Below are positions 11,501 through 21,158 of a stretch of 64,000 nucleotides of DNA, in pieces. A program made the position numbers and the translations under genes. Positions within the stretch are counted from its first letter, which is position 1; each line of letters begins with the position of its first letter. Source of the DNA: Romanomermis culicivorax (Eukaryota > Nematoda > Enoplea > Mermithida > Mermithidae); contig CAWUHX010000111.1 of NCBI GenBank assembly GCA_963922205.1, positions 62,001 to 126,000 on the forward strand, written 5' to 3'. The notes below the pieces were generated by a model. That model was not told the DNA's origin, searched no databases, and saw only the letters and a program-made list of their open reading frames with translations.

Positions 11501-14500
11501 CCAAAACTTTAGATCTATTATAAAGTTTTTTCCACACATGGTCGAAATTGTTAAGAGCCGTAAGGCGTCGCTGGGTCTCGAACCCGCCGTTTTGGGTTTC
11601 CTCCCACTTTCAGTATCTAGCGCGATGAGTACTCGTCCTCTAAATTTTGACTGATTTATCGCCTTGATAAACGCTTTTATGTTCTCGGGCGCAAGAAATA
11701 ATGGTTCCTCGATGGCCGCATGAGGCACACCGAACAACGACGAAAAATAATTAAAGATATCTGTTGAGCGTACCATTCTCCGAACATTGTAATCTTAAAA
11801 TTTTCATACAATTTTTTAACTACAATTTTCTGTGATAATTTCGAAACAAAACGACTCAAATGCACAAGAATAAATTTGGACATAGGTGAGTTGATCAGTC
11901 TCTCAAATACCCAAAATCCTCAGCATATAAATTGCCGCGCGGTCAATTTAGAGTCTTATTCCGAATACAAAATTTCTACCACATATTTTAACCTTTTCAC
12001 ACTTACTACTAAGTCGGAAATTTGTATTATCTTGGCGATCTTGCGGTTCCCCGAAACTACTGTCTACTTCGACGAAACTGGACGTGGCCATATCGCGTTC
12101 GAATTTGAACTTCAAAAATCCTCCAGTCGACGATAATAATAAATATTATAATACTTTGCAAATGAAATCTAAAAAGTAGCTCCATAACAGCTTCGATTTT
12201 ATGGGATCTATAACTCGGGAAGGGTTTTTTCGGGACTTATAAACATTTTCATTTCTTCACACCAAGCGCGTGAAAAAATATAATTTTTGCCCATTAAAAT
12301 AAATTTTCGGCGTCGTAATTTTTTACAAGTGCCTAAAACTGCCATAAAATTGCCAAAAATAAGTTAGAACGATAAAAATTCAAAGGGAAAAAACGAGGAG
12401 AAATGGGGAAAATTATGATACACGGAAGATTAAAAAGGGCCACATAAAACAAAATTTGAACACAACGCGCAAATAAAACGATAAAAATGAATTATGAACT
12501 ACAGTAAAAATCAGGTATCCGCGTAATAAAAGGCATTACGCGATTTACGGAGACTATTTGTACACGCGAATCTGGTTTCCCAGCGCGGCGTATTTTTATA
12601 ACATTTTTATCTAAATTTTGTGTTTCAATTACTTCGTAGGGGCCGTCATTTGTAGTGTCGGCCTTTCCTTTGATAATTCCCTTTTGATAGAGGACAAGTT
12701 CACCCGTTTGGAAGGTCTTCTCGCGAGCCTTCTTATCATACTGTAATTTTCTTTCGGCCGCCGATTTTTTATGGTTTTCATTTATAGTTTTATACGTGTT
12801 AAGGAGATGCTCCGTTAACATGTATCTATAGGTGTCGTAATTATTCTGAATAATTATGGGCCTCGCTATTTCGTTGTCTATCTGGAACCTTGCCTCGTGC
12901 CCGTATAGTAGGCTATGGGGGGAATTCTTTGTAGTTTTGTGAGGCGTAATCCGGTACGCAAATAAAATCTGTTCCAAATAATGGGGCCAATCGTCGGGGT
13001 CGGTAATTGCCACTCTTCGAATCTGCTCAATTAGCGTTCTATTAAATCTTTCCACCATACCATTACATTGTGGGTGGTATGGTGTCGTATTTATTTTCTT
13101 GATTTTGAGAAGGTCGCACATGTTGCGCATTAATTCGGACATGTATGCTGAGCCTTGGTCGCTCAGCAAGTGTTTTGGCGCGCCGTGAGTATAAATTACT
13201 TTCTCCATGAAGGCCTTTACTATAGTATCGGCTTTTTGATCGGGAATACACTTGGCCTCCACCCATTTCGTGAAATAATCCATGAATACGATAACGTAAG
13301 GCCTTTTTTCTCGTAAGGGCGAAATACTAACCACATCAGTGGCTACTATTTCCCAAGGATATGAAACGGGTATAGGGTTGAGTGGTTGAATTGGGTTCGC
13401 TATTGGGCGACATAATTGGCATACGACACAGGATTTTATCCACTTAATGATGTCGTCTTCCATATTTGACCACCAAAATTTATTCCCAATTGCGGCAATG
13501 ATTCTATCTATCCCTTGATGTCCCATCAAGGTATCGCCGTGGTACTGGTGTAGGACAAGATGCCTAAGCTTAGTAGGAATTACTAATTGATTTCTTCTGT
13601 GGATACTTTCCCGATACAATACCTCGTTTTCCAAGTGAAAACTATTGAAGTATTTCTTTGAGCTATTTTCACCAATATTCCGAAAAATTTCCACCAACTT
13701 TGGGTCTAATCGCTGTTGTTTCTTGATCAGTTCCAGAGAGAATAAGTCATACTCCTTTTTTGCTTCCTCTGGCGTTTGGTCTATTTCTTGTTGAGTTGGT
13801 GGTGGGGGATCAATAAATACTTCTTGTGTCTCTGGTTCAAGCATCTGTCTTGTCATAGCTCTTGTTACCGCCATGCATTCGGGTTCCGTATCCACTTTTT
13901 TGTCCTCGATTTTCTCGTTGCCTTCTGGTTTCTTGTTTCGGACCTTTTCTGTTTCCTCTGATCTTGATAAAAAATCTGCAAAGGCGTTCTCGCGTCCGGC
14001 TACGTATTCAAATGTGTAGTTGAACTGTCCAATATATATAGCCCATTTCAATAATCTTTGATTTTGTTGTTTCTCTGCGGAGAGCCAGGTAAGTGGTTTA
14101 TGATCTGTTCTAATTGTGACCCTAAACCCCATAACATAATGTCGATACTGTTTGAATCCATATACTACGGCTAAGCACTCTCTTTCCGTTGTCGAATATC
14201 TTGTCTCGGCGTCGTTTAAAACTCTACTTGAATATGCTATCGTCCAGCGATCGTTTTCCGTTTCCTGATATAGAATCGCACCTATCGCTGTCCCCGATGC
14301 ATCCGTTTGAATTACAAACTTCGCCGATCCATCGAATACTGGGTACCGCAGAAATGGTGCCGTCATTAGGGCATCCTTTACCCCTCTAAACGCCGTTAAT
14401 TGCTCTTCCGAAAGTTCAAACTTCTCTTTTCTATTCTTTTTTACAAGGGCTTTAAATAACGGCTGAGCGATAAAGGCTAAGTTATGTATAAATCGTTTGG

Positions 14501-17500
14501 ACCATTGCACTAATCCCAAAAATTTTTGCAACTGCTTGATCGACTTGGGTACTTCAAAGTTCTTTACCGCTTCTATCTTCTGGGGGTCAACTGACATTCC
14601 ATTTTTGTCCAATATGTGGCCTAAAAATTTTACACTGGCCGGCATAAAGGAGCATTTGTCAGGTTTCAATGTAAGGTATGCGTTTGTCAAACATCGAAAA
14701 ATGGTCTCTATATTTTGTAAATGCTCCTCGACTGTTTTTGAAAAGATTATCACGTCGTCAATATATACTAAACATATTTTCCACACGTATGGATAAAGAA
14801 TTCGCTCCATGAGACGCTGAAATTCTGCGGGGGCATTTTTTAAACCGAACGGCATCACCTTGAACTGGAACAGGCCGTCTTGACATATAAATGCTGTTTT
14901 TTCTTTCGATTCTGAGTGCATGGGTACCTGCCAATATCCGGACTTTAGATCCAAGGTCGAAAAATAGCGCGCACCTCCTAACGCATCTAAATAATCGTCG
15001 ATTCGTGGTATCGGGAATTTATCGTCCTTTGTCACCTGATTAATTCCTCTGTAGTCGACGACTGGTCTCCATGTACCATCTTTTTTGCCCACTAGAAACA
15101 ATGGTGCGGCCCAAGGGCTTCTAGAAGGCTCAATGACCCCTTTTTCCATCATATCCTTTACGTGTTCGCGGATAATATCCCTTTGCATTATAGGGGCTCT
15201 CCAGTAGTGTTTTTGGACTGGCAACGCGTCTCCTGTGTCGATTCTGTGTTGTGCCTCGTGAGTCATCGTTAGAGGGTCGTTCTTCATACTAAATGCGTGC
15301 CTATGTTTAAGTAGGACGTTCATAAGCTGTTGTTGCCCTTGTCGATCAATACTTGATTCTTTTACTAATTGCGTTATGATTTTGATGAATTCAGGTTCGC
15401 TCTGTTGTTGAATTTGCGGTTCGGCCTGGAGTTGATGTATCTTTTCATCGAATTCTGGCCCCACGAATTTCGTTCTGGATTTTGCTATTAGCTCGTTACT
15501 ACGCAATTTTATTCCCTTGTTGGTTTCGTTTATTAGTAGAATTTGAAAATTATTATCCCTGGCATCCACAATTGAGGCATCAACGTCGAACAAAGTATTT
15601 TTCCCCGTTTCTTCTATCACTATGGGGCCCTTTGTCCAATCTTTCTGTGGCCAAACCACAGCTTGTACAAAGGAAGTGGTATTCGGGGGTATATACGTCC
15701 CATTTTTTGTCCAAATAAAGGTTTCCTCGCTCATTTCGGTAATTCGCATGACTTGTTCTTGATCGTCATCGCTTTCTAACTCAGGCAAATCTTCTTCCTT
15801 GATTTCCTCTTTTATGGGTACGTGATCCAAAACCATCGGATTTGCTGGGATTGGCAACCGCGGCGGTATTTGCATATCGTCAAATAGTGTTTCACTAATT
15901 ATTTGTCTTTCTACATTCGCTAGGCGTATATGGCCGTTTCGAAAATCAATAGATGCCTGTATGCTAGGATGGGTTAGAAAATCTAGACCCAATATAATAC
16001 CTTCATTTAGGTTATCTAGCAATGCGAATCTAGCGAGAAAATTTCCAAAACCAGTTCCCACATATATAAATGTAGGACCATATGTTGTTACGCGTTTTCC
16101 AACCGCTGTTACTACTGAATTCAAAATCGGAAATTTCGTCTTTGATATATTCAACAATCTCGACGCTGTGTCCGTCCTCATAAAACTAGATTGTGCTCCC
16201 GTATCGATTAGAGCTTTAAATTCTTCTCCACGTATTTTGACGGGTATTAACAGTGGTTGACATTTGCGAAAATTTTCCAAAAATAAATGTTCGTTATCGT
16301 TGGCGAGTCTAGGCTTTGCTTCTGAGGTGGAGCTGATAACATTCGCCAAGCTTAACTCATAATTTTCTATAAGTACTCCATCTAGGGCTATAATTTCTGG
16401 TTTATCATGTTTTTTAGCCTCTTGTGAATTTATGACGTTTATGGAATTATTCGGAGGATTATTGATCGGTTGCGATGTTATTGGTGGTGCAATATTCGAT
16501 GGTGGCTGCGGGACATTATTTTGACGATAATAATACGCCGTGTTTGGATTTTGTTCGATATTATTATTGTATGGCATTCGTTGACCAAAATTTGCAAAAC
16601 CGGCTCGCCCACGATTCACGAAACCACCGCGATGGTCGAAATTTCGATTATAGAAGTTGTTACCACGATTCCACGGTCTTCCTTGATCTGTTGGCTGAAT
16701 CAGTTCCGGGTGAAGAATAAAACAATTTTCGGACGAGTGGCTATTGGACTTATGATATGAACAATACGGTCGGCGATATGGATTCCCCAAAACTCTATCA
16801 GGTAGATTATTATATTGAGCATTATTAGAATTATTATTGACTCCCCAACGATTAGGAGCTGGAGGGCCCTGATTCCTGATTGCGTCATTGACCATTTTCA
16901 TAATATCTTGTTGAGATACGGGATTTTGAAATACCGGGGGAGGTGGAAAAATTTGCTGAGGCCTTGTAACTTGTTGTTGTTGACCTATAGTACTATCCTG
17001 CTGACGAATCTGCACATTATTAAATCTTCGGTTTTCATAGACTCGATTCAGCCGATCGTCCTCGCCGTCCTCTTGTTCCTCGCTGAATTCCTTCCAGGCC
17101 GTCGTATCGGCTTTCAATTTATTTACGAATTCTGCCAAAGAGGCGATATTTTTGAATTCGTGGAGCCGACCTTCCATCCGAGTTTGGACGTACACTGGAG
17201 CCTTGTGAAAATATGTTTCAATAACAATTCGATTTCTTTCGTTTTCTGTTTTTTCGTAATTCAATAAATGTACATACGTCTTTATTCGTCGCAAAAAATC
17301 CTTCGTAGTTTCCCCTTTTCGTTTTTTCATATCATGTAATTCCCTTCTAAGTGCAGGAGTATCCATTTTAGGGGCGATCATTCTGATTACGCTTGCTTTT
17401 CCTTCTTCATAGCTGCCATTTTTGTCTACGTAAGTCGACGTTTCAAAATCACAACAACGCCAAAGCACTTCAATTCTCAGGTCCTCTGTGTCTTCGGGCT

Positions 17501-20500
17501 TGAATGTGCCCTCCAGACAGGCGAAAAAATTGAGTATTTCTGCAGCCTCCATTTTATCGGATATTTCTTTATTTTTCATTCGGCTTAAAATTATCTTCAT
17601 CCGTTTTTCCGGATCTTCACAATATCTTCCATACTCTTGCCGATTTCGAGGACTTCCTCCAGGTATGGGTTGCTCTCGTCCTTGATTCCATGACGTAGTC
17701 GGTATATCTTCTTCCCTCATTCGATATTGGGCACCTTGAGCCTTGGCCTGAGCCAAGTGGTCTTCGAACCAGTTCAATTTTCTTTCCAAACTCCTGTCTA
17801 AATGGTCTTTGACCGTTTCAGACGGAAGTATTTCCATATCTCCGGTATTCAATATTCTTTCGTCAGGTCTTTTATCCATTTTCTTCATCAGTTCCCGCAT
17901 TTGCTTTTCAACTTCTTCCATTATTTTTCTTGAATTTTGTTGTTCTTGTTCCCGGAATTTTTCTTCCCATAACTTGCGTTCCGCTCTTTCTCGCATGAGT
18001 TGATCCAGTATTTCTTGTTCTCGTAATGCCGCCTTGGTTCTTTCCACATTAACCGCATTAGTTGATTTGTCAACGGCTCTTTGCATGGATTCCAGGATGG
18101 CTAAAGTGGCCACATCCTGTATATTTCCACTCGTTATCCTTTCCATTTCATTTTTCGGTTTCGGTTCAATGTCGACCTTCGCGTCCGTTTTCGGTACTGT
18201 AGGCGTATATCTTGAGTTATAAAATGATACCGCATTCGTTTCGGGGGGTAAACTAATTTTCTCAAAAGATGATACTGAATCAGAGGACATCTGTATCCGG
18301 TGATCCGCATAATCATATGTTTCCGCATCAATAGTTTGATCTTTATCACTATCCTCGGGTAAATTCGCAAATTTCTTTGCTACTTGCTCGATAGTCGCCT
18401 CCATATTCGCCATTCGTTCCGTTTGATCCTCTTTATTTACTTCAGGTTGTAATAATGTTACCTTTGGTCGTCTGCAAGGTTGTTTCCGTACCGTTAATTT
18501 CAGTTTTAATGCTTTCTTCATCCTTTACCTTCGTAGCTGTACAAGTCACCAATGTCGTATTACGTGCTCGTATGCCCTCGGCTACCTAGCTGCGGTTCTT
18601 GGGAGATCCAATCTAGTACGGCCCCTGACGCTAACCCGGTGTTAGACACTGTCCTACTGTAGATCTCGGAGACGTAAGAAACAAAGATATTTATTTTGGG
18701 AAACTGACAAGGGTGCAAATACAACCGTGAGCAAATGATGAACACAAATACAAAATGCCAAAGTATGAATACGAACACTGAACACCTCCCTAAGTCGCTG
18801 ACCCTTCTTAAGTCCCTGTACGCAGAGTCCCAGGGACCTTCGGGTACCTTAATCCACGACCTAAGCTGAAAGCCTAAGAAAAAGATCAGTCTACCTTTTG
18901 AACTAACACTCACTCTTCTCCTCAACAAAGTTTGAACGTCGAAAGTCCTCTCAGGTCGCGGGAGTTTCTCCAAACGAGTCAGCGACGCGAAGTCGAAAAT
19001 ACAAAACAATACGAACAATAAAAGGCGTCCGCTATCCTTCCACAGTTGCCACCAGTCTTCTTCGAAGACGCACAGGAAAACGCGACCGGCTCGCAATAAG
19101 ACGATTAATAATAATAATGAAACAAAACTGCCACGCGTCTAACATCGACTTTGCAGATGCATGCAAAACATTCACGTCACCATTTATGTATTTTTGAGCC
19201 AAAAATGTATATGACACAAACCGTTTTACTGGTTTGTTTGCCCAAGAATAAATGAAACCACTTTAACAACAAAGGAGCTTTAGAGAATAAAATGAGGTAG
19301 TTAGAGGACCAAAGGTCAGAGGAATTGACCCTCTGACAATTTCACAATCACTTCACAAATTTTATGAGAAACGCTACTGTCAATTGGAAAGCTAATTTTC
19401 GTTTTTCTTGTCATCCACTTTTTTTCTGCTCATGAAACAACACATTACAAGTTGTCATTTTAAATAGCCGTAATCTCCTGTATAATTTTTGTACAGTTCG
19501 ACATGCTTGAGTCTTTAATCGTTGTAAGTGTGAAAATTTCCATAAAAGACATAAACAAAAGAATGGTGGAAGAAACAAAACATCAAGAAAAAGGAAATGC
19601 CAACAAAAAATGAAGACATTAAAAATAAGTGAAAATAGATGAAAAAGCATTAGAAAAAGAAAGAAAAAAATGACAAGAAAAAAGAAGCAACATAGAGAAA
19701 GCAGCAAGAAAGAAAGAAAAAAATGTGAAAAAAAGACAGAATCAGGAGAGGTCAAAAGCAAAAAATTAAGATGAAAAGTAATGAAGGAAATATCTCGAAG
19801 GATAAAATAATATAGGAAATAGAGTATGCCGAGTTGTATAAGAATTACACGGAAGACAATGCTTATTAAAAATGACAACTTGTAATTTGTTGTTTTATCA
19901 GCAAGAAAGAAAAAAGTAGATGAAAAGAAAAACGAAAATGATAGAAAGCAGAGACAAAAGATGAAAACGTAAAAACATAATAAACGAAAACATTAAAAAT
20001 ACACACAAAAAACGAAAGAAAAAAGAAATACACAATAAAAAATATGAGGTAAATAAGGAAAATATGAAGAAAGTTTTATTACATTCTCGATCGCTCGTTT
20101 GGAGTCGCTCAATTGGGAATTCGCTTATTTGGGAATTTGATGAGTTGGAAATTGCTCACATGAGAATACTCCGTGTGAGGCCATGGTTAAAGATATGGCG
20201 TGCGGTTGAGATGCATCACTGTGGACCTCAACGTCGGCAAGGCTCGGCAAAAATTTTCCCTAACTACAGAATACCCGTCCGGTCTATCAAAGCCAGAGCA
20301 CGCAAAAAGCTATCCTAAAGCAGGGGTTTTGACGTCCGACTCATGAACTTATCATAATCGACGATATCAAATATGTCAAGATAATTTCTGACAAATAATC
20401 CCTAGAAAATAGAAAATGACTTTTGCCTTCTGTCTGTCGATGAAGTTTTTAGCTTTAAGTAATTTACCAACGAAACAGCATATTTGTAGTTAAATATTTT

Positions 20501-21158
20501 ACTGATTCGAAGCCAAATAGGAACTTGGCTAATTCAGTAAAAATGGGTAGCGTGAGTCAGAGGCTCTAAGCATGGGACTGAGCCTTAGCACGAGCACAGG
20601 TTTAGAACTTCACCTCAAAAGCTTGGATGCAGTAAACATTGGCTTACATCTGAAGGATGTGAAACTGAACCCGGATCCTACAGTTTCCGATTCAGACTTT
20701 CACCTTGAATCTGTGTGTAGTATACTCTAGAAATCAGAATTTTCCAGTGAGTGTATCCAAAGCACCAGGCATTACCTCGGTCGTCGGTCTCGTCCTTTTA
20801 GCCGTAAACGTCAGTTTAAATTTCAGATGGAATGAAGTATTGGGTTCGTGCGGCACTTGGTGCCAAATATCTTTCTTCCATTCTGGACCGCGGCAGGTTT
20901 TCGTTGAGGCTGTGTCCCTTGTTTGCTGAAAAAGTCAAAGAATCATCTCCATTTCGAAATAAAATTTTAAATTTTGATTTTTACTGTAGTGGGACTAAAT
21001 TTGACTTCGTATTGCAACGGTATGTCGTTATCCGGATCGGTAAATTGCACGATAAGTGTATATGCAGTCGGTACTACTGGTCCACGACCAATTATGGCTA
21101 TGTAAGAGCCGTTTCTGTTGAAAGTAGGTTGCTCAAAAGTATAAACGAAAGGCAAAAT
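5312..21158 (-). CDS. Galectin-like protein, last three exons of gene split by LTR element 1
   Basis: The exons on the minus strand are 21158-20985, 20925-20776 and 5509-5312, all phase 0 and joining without a frame break. The joined segment (173 residues) reads like a diverged galectin carbohydrate-recognition sandwich: [20 protein letters not shown] (sugar-free early strands), [10 protein letters not shown] (DIxLHFxxRF position), [16 protein letters not shown] (WGxEE..PFxxG position), SFHLKFKLT (FxLxI position), then a C-terminal strand pair and ATCPT stop. The canonical H-N-R-W-E sugar ligands are not all conserved, so binding specificity is uncertain. An acceptor at 21159-21160 shows that at least one upstream exon exists; I could not place it. 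The last intron is 15.3 kb, nearly all of it retrotransposon. Fold assignment is by eye and moderate. Confidence 0.55.
5743..6528 (-). repeat. Element 1, 3' LTR
   Basis: This 786-bp terminal repeat is the left copy on the plus strand and the 3' LTR of the minus-strand element. AATAAA occurs on the minus strand at 5880-5885. The 178-codon frame inside it is also present in the other LTR and is not treated as a gene. Confidence 0.95.
6529..6540 (-). other. Element 1 polypurine tract
   Basis: On the minus strand this reads GGGGGGGAGGGA directly abutting the TG of the 3' LTR. That is the expected position for the plus-strand DNA primer of an LTR retrotransposon. Confidence 0.8.
6541..7708 (-). 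other. Element 1 3' untranslated region, GC-rich part
   Basis: This lies between the end of the second frame and the polypurine tract. The segment ~6540-7170 is unusually GC-rich for the window, and AATAAAAAATAAAAT recurs near 6680 and 6865 with similar flanks, suggesting an internal duplication. I see no conserved coding frame. Confidence 0.5.
7709..11776 (-). CDS. Element 1 second frame: DEDDy 3'-5' exonuclease-domain protein, with one in-frame TGA
   Basis: The frame (~1355 codons) starts at ATG 11776 and is open except for TGA at 11426-11428. Motif I is LIALDTES (~residue 52). Motif II is VGFHI-stop-EDI (~118, conserved Asp present). Motif III is RYATLDARG (~225, YxxxD). These match the RNase D / WRN / MUT-7 exonuclease fold in order and spacing. 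A middle region follows (with [10 protein letters not shown], conserved in element 2). Then come an acidic coiled-coil segment ([14 protein letters not shown]), a helical domain ([17 protein letters not shown]), a long Lys/Arg/Glu- and RS-rich stretch, and a Gln/Pro-rich tail. There is no signal peptide or membrane segment, so it is not an envelope protein despite the env position. The TGA falls where element 2 has a sense codon, which suggests a recent nonsense mutation in this copy. The role in the element is unknown. Confidence 0.8.
11777..12491 (-). other. Element 1 spacer between gag-pol and second frame
   Basis: This is a 0.7-kb AT-rich non-coding stretch. The second frame would need a spliced or separately initiated mRNA, but I could not identify a specific splice acceptor. 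Confidence 0.5.
12492..18521 (-). CDS. gag-pol: Element 1 gag-pol polyprotein (2009 aa)
   Basis: One uninterrupted frame begins 31 bp after the 5' LTR. A Gag region with coiled coil is followed by a zinc knuckle [14 protein letters not shown] (~585; CX2HX4HX4C). The aspartic protease shows [10 protein letters not shown] (~773). The reverse transcriptase shows [26 protein letters not shown] and the YIDD box (~1253). RNase H shows QTDASG (~1401) and [12 protein letters not shown]. The integrase has an HHCC zinc domain ([17 protein letters not shown], ~1660) and a D,D,E core ([15 protein letters not shown] ~1785, GMVERFNR ~1823). Protease-RT-RNaseH-integrase order is Ty3/gypsy. All catalytic residues visible are intact. 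Gag and Pol share one frame here, unlike in element 2. Confidence 0.95.
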   Translation of the reverse strand: MKKALKLKLTVRKQPCRRPKVTLLQPEVNKEDQTERMANMEATIEQVAKKFANLPEDSDKDQTIDAETYDYADHRIQMSSDSVSSFEKISLPPETNAVSFYNSRYTPTVPKTDAKVDIEPKPKNEMERITSGNIQDVATLAILESMQRAVDKSTNAVNVERTKAALREQEILDQLMRERAERKLWEEKFREQEQQNSRKIMEEVEKQMRELMKKMDKRPDERILNTGDMEILPSETVKDHLDRSLERKLNWFEDHLAQAKAQGAQYRMREEDIPTTSWNQGREQPIPGGSPRNRQEYGRYCEDPEKRMKIILSRMKNKEISDKMEAAEILNFFACLEGTFKPEDTEDLRIEVLWRCCDFETSTYVDKNGSYEEGKASVIRMIAPKMDTPALRRELHDMKKRKGETTKDFLRRIKTYVHLLNYEKTENERNRIVIETYFHKAPVYVQTRMEGRLHEFKNIASLAEFVNKLKADTTAWKEFSEEQEDGEDDRLNRVYENRRFNNVQIRQQDSTIGQQQQVTRPQQIFPPPPVFQNPVSQQDIMKMVNDAIRNQGPPAPNRWGVNNNSNNAQYNNLPDRVLGNPYRRPYCSYHKSNSHSSENCFILHPELIQPTDQGRPWNRGNNFYNRNFDHRGGFVNRGRAGFANFGQRMPYNNNIEQNPNTAYYYRQNNVPQPPSNIAPPITSQPINNPPNNSINVINSQEAKKHDKPEIIALDGVLIENYELSLANVISSTSEAKPRLANDNEHLFLENFRKCQPLLIPVKIRGEEFKALIDTGAQSSFMRTDTASRLLNISKTKFPILNSVVTAVGKRVTTYGPTFIYVGTGFGNFLARFALLDNLNEGIILGLDFLTHPSIQASIDFRNGHIRLANVERQIISETLFDDMQIPPRLPIPANPMVLDHVPIKEEIKEEDLPELESDDDQEQVMRITEMSEETFIWTKNGTYIPPNTTSFVQAVVWPQKDWTKGPIVIEETGKNTLFDVDASIVDARDNNFQILLINETNKGIKLRSNELIAKSRTKFVGPEFDEKIHQLQAEPQIQQQSEPEFIKIITQLVKESSIDRQGQQQLMNVLLKHRHAFSMKNDPLTMTHEAQHRIDTGDALPVQKHYWRAPIMQRDIIREHVKDMMEKGVIEPSRSPWAAPLFLVGKKDGTWRPVVDYRGINQVTKDDKFPIPRIDDYLDALGGARYFSTLDLKSGYWQVPMHSESKEKTAFICQDGLFQFKVMPFGLKNAPAEFQRLMERILYPYVWKICLVYIDDVIIFSKTVEEHLQNIETIFRCLTNAYLTLKPDKCSFMPASVKFLGHILDKNGMSVDPQKIEAVKNFEVPKSIKQLQKFLGLVQWSKRFIHNLAFIAQPLFKALVKKNRKEKFELSEEQLTAFRGVKDALMTAPFLRYPVFDGSAKFVIQTDASGTAIGAILYQETENDRWTIAYSSRVLNDAETRYSTTERECLAVVYGFKQYRHYVMGFRVTIRTDHKPLTWLSAEKQQNQRLLKWAIYIGQFNYTFEYVAGRENAFADFLSRSEETEKVRNKKPEGNEKIEDKKVDTEPECMAVTRAMTRQMLEPETQEVFIDPPPPTQQEIDQTPEEAKKEYDLFSLELIKKQQRLDPKLVEIFRNIGENSSKKYFNSFHLENEVLYRESIHRRNQLVIPTKLRHLVLHQYHGDTLMGHQGIDRIIAAIGNKFWWSNMEDDIIKWIKSCVVCQLCRPIANPIQPLNPIPVSYPWEIVATDVVSISPLREKRPYVIVFMDYFTKWVEAKCIPDQKADTIVKAFMEKVIYTHGAPKHLLSDQGSAYMSELMRNMCDLLKIKKINTTPYHPQCNGMVERFNRTLIEQIRRVAITDPDDWPHYLEQILFAYRITPHKTTKNSPHSLLYGHEARFQIDNEIARPIIIQNNYDTYRYMLTEHLLNTYKTINENHKKSAAERKLQYDKKAREKTFQTGELVLYQKGIIKGKADTTNDGPYEVIETQNLDKNVIKIRRAGKPDSRVQIVSVNRVMPFITRIPDFYCSS
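18522..18552 (-). other. Element 1 primer-binding-site candidate
   Basis: Immediately inside the 5' LTR the minus strand reads T then TGGTGACTTGTACAGC. TGG is the expected complement of a tRNA CCA end. The tRNA was not identified. Confidence 0.5.
18553..19338 (-). repeat. Element 1, 5' LTR
   Basis: This 786-bp copy was read as identical to the other LTR except C at the AGTCGAAAAT site (near 18994) where the left copy has T. It should carry the element promoter for minus-strand transcription. Confidence 0.95.
19391..19942. repeat. Inverted-repeat element FB6 with purine-rich interior
   Basis: The ~71-bp arms at 19391-19461 and 19869-19942 are inverted copies. The core ACAAGTTGTCATTTT pairs with AAAATGACAACTTGT, and CGTTTTTCTTGTCATCCAC pairs with GTAGATGAAAAGAAAAACG. 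The interior is A/G-rich. A further minisatellite-like stretch at 20085-20185 (TCGCTCGTTTGGAG, TCGCTCAATTGGGAA units) may be an unpaired arm of another such element. Confidence 0.65.
19943..20775. other. Remainder of galectin-like gene intron
   Basis: It holds purine-rich DNA to ~20070 and a short GC-richer degenerate repeat at 20085-20185, then AT-rich DNA. I saw no supportable gene. Confidence 0.5.
20776..20925 (-). CDS. Galectin-like gene, penultimate exon
   Basis: The acceptor is GACTTTTTCAG, and donor GTAATG follows E of RPTTE. It is 50 codons in phase 0. It encodes [19 protein letters not shown] and [14 protein letters not shown], corresponding to the WG-x-E and PFxxG-x-x-FxL blocks of galectins. 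Confidence 0.65.
20985..21158 (-). CDS. Galectin-like gene, antepenultimate exon
   Basis: The acceptor is ATTTTTTTCAG and the donor is GTAAAA after SPTT. It is 58 codons in phase 0 and encodes [21 protein letters not shown], and [12 protein letters not shown]. It is separated from the next exon by a 59-nt intron. Confidence 0.65.

Larger units (their letters stand above)
5743..19338 (-). mobile_element. Ty3/gypsy LTR retrotransposon, element 1 (13.6 kb)
   Basis: Two 786-bp LTRs (5743-6528 and 18553-19338) start TGTCG and end TGACA and flank an internal region transcribed on the minus strand. Direct comparison by eye shows one substitution between the LTRs, so insertion is very recent. The flanks 5739-5742 and 19339-19342 are both ATTT, a 4-bp target-site duplication. 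The internal order from the 5' LTR is: a primer-site candidate, a continuous gag-pol frame (18521-12492), a 0.7-kb gap, a long second frame with a DEDDy exonuclease (11776-7709), a 1.2-kb 3' region, and a polypurine tract. It is inserted in the last intron of the galectin-like gene, in the same transcriptional orientation. Confidence 0.95.

Noticed and set aside
7709-11776. Envelope gene of an endogenous retrovirus
   Set aside because: The frame is in the env position but has no signal peptide, no transmembrane segment and no glycoprotein features; it has exonuclease motifs instead.
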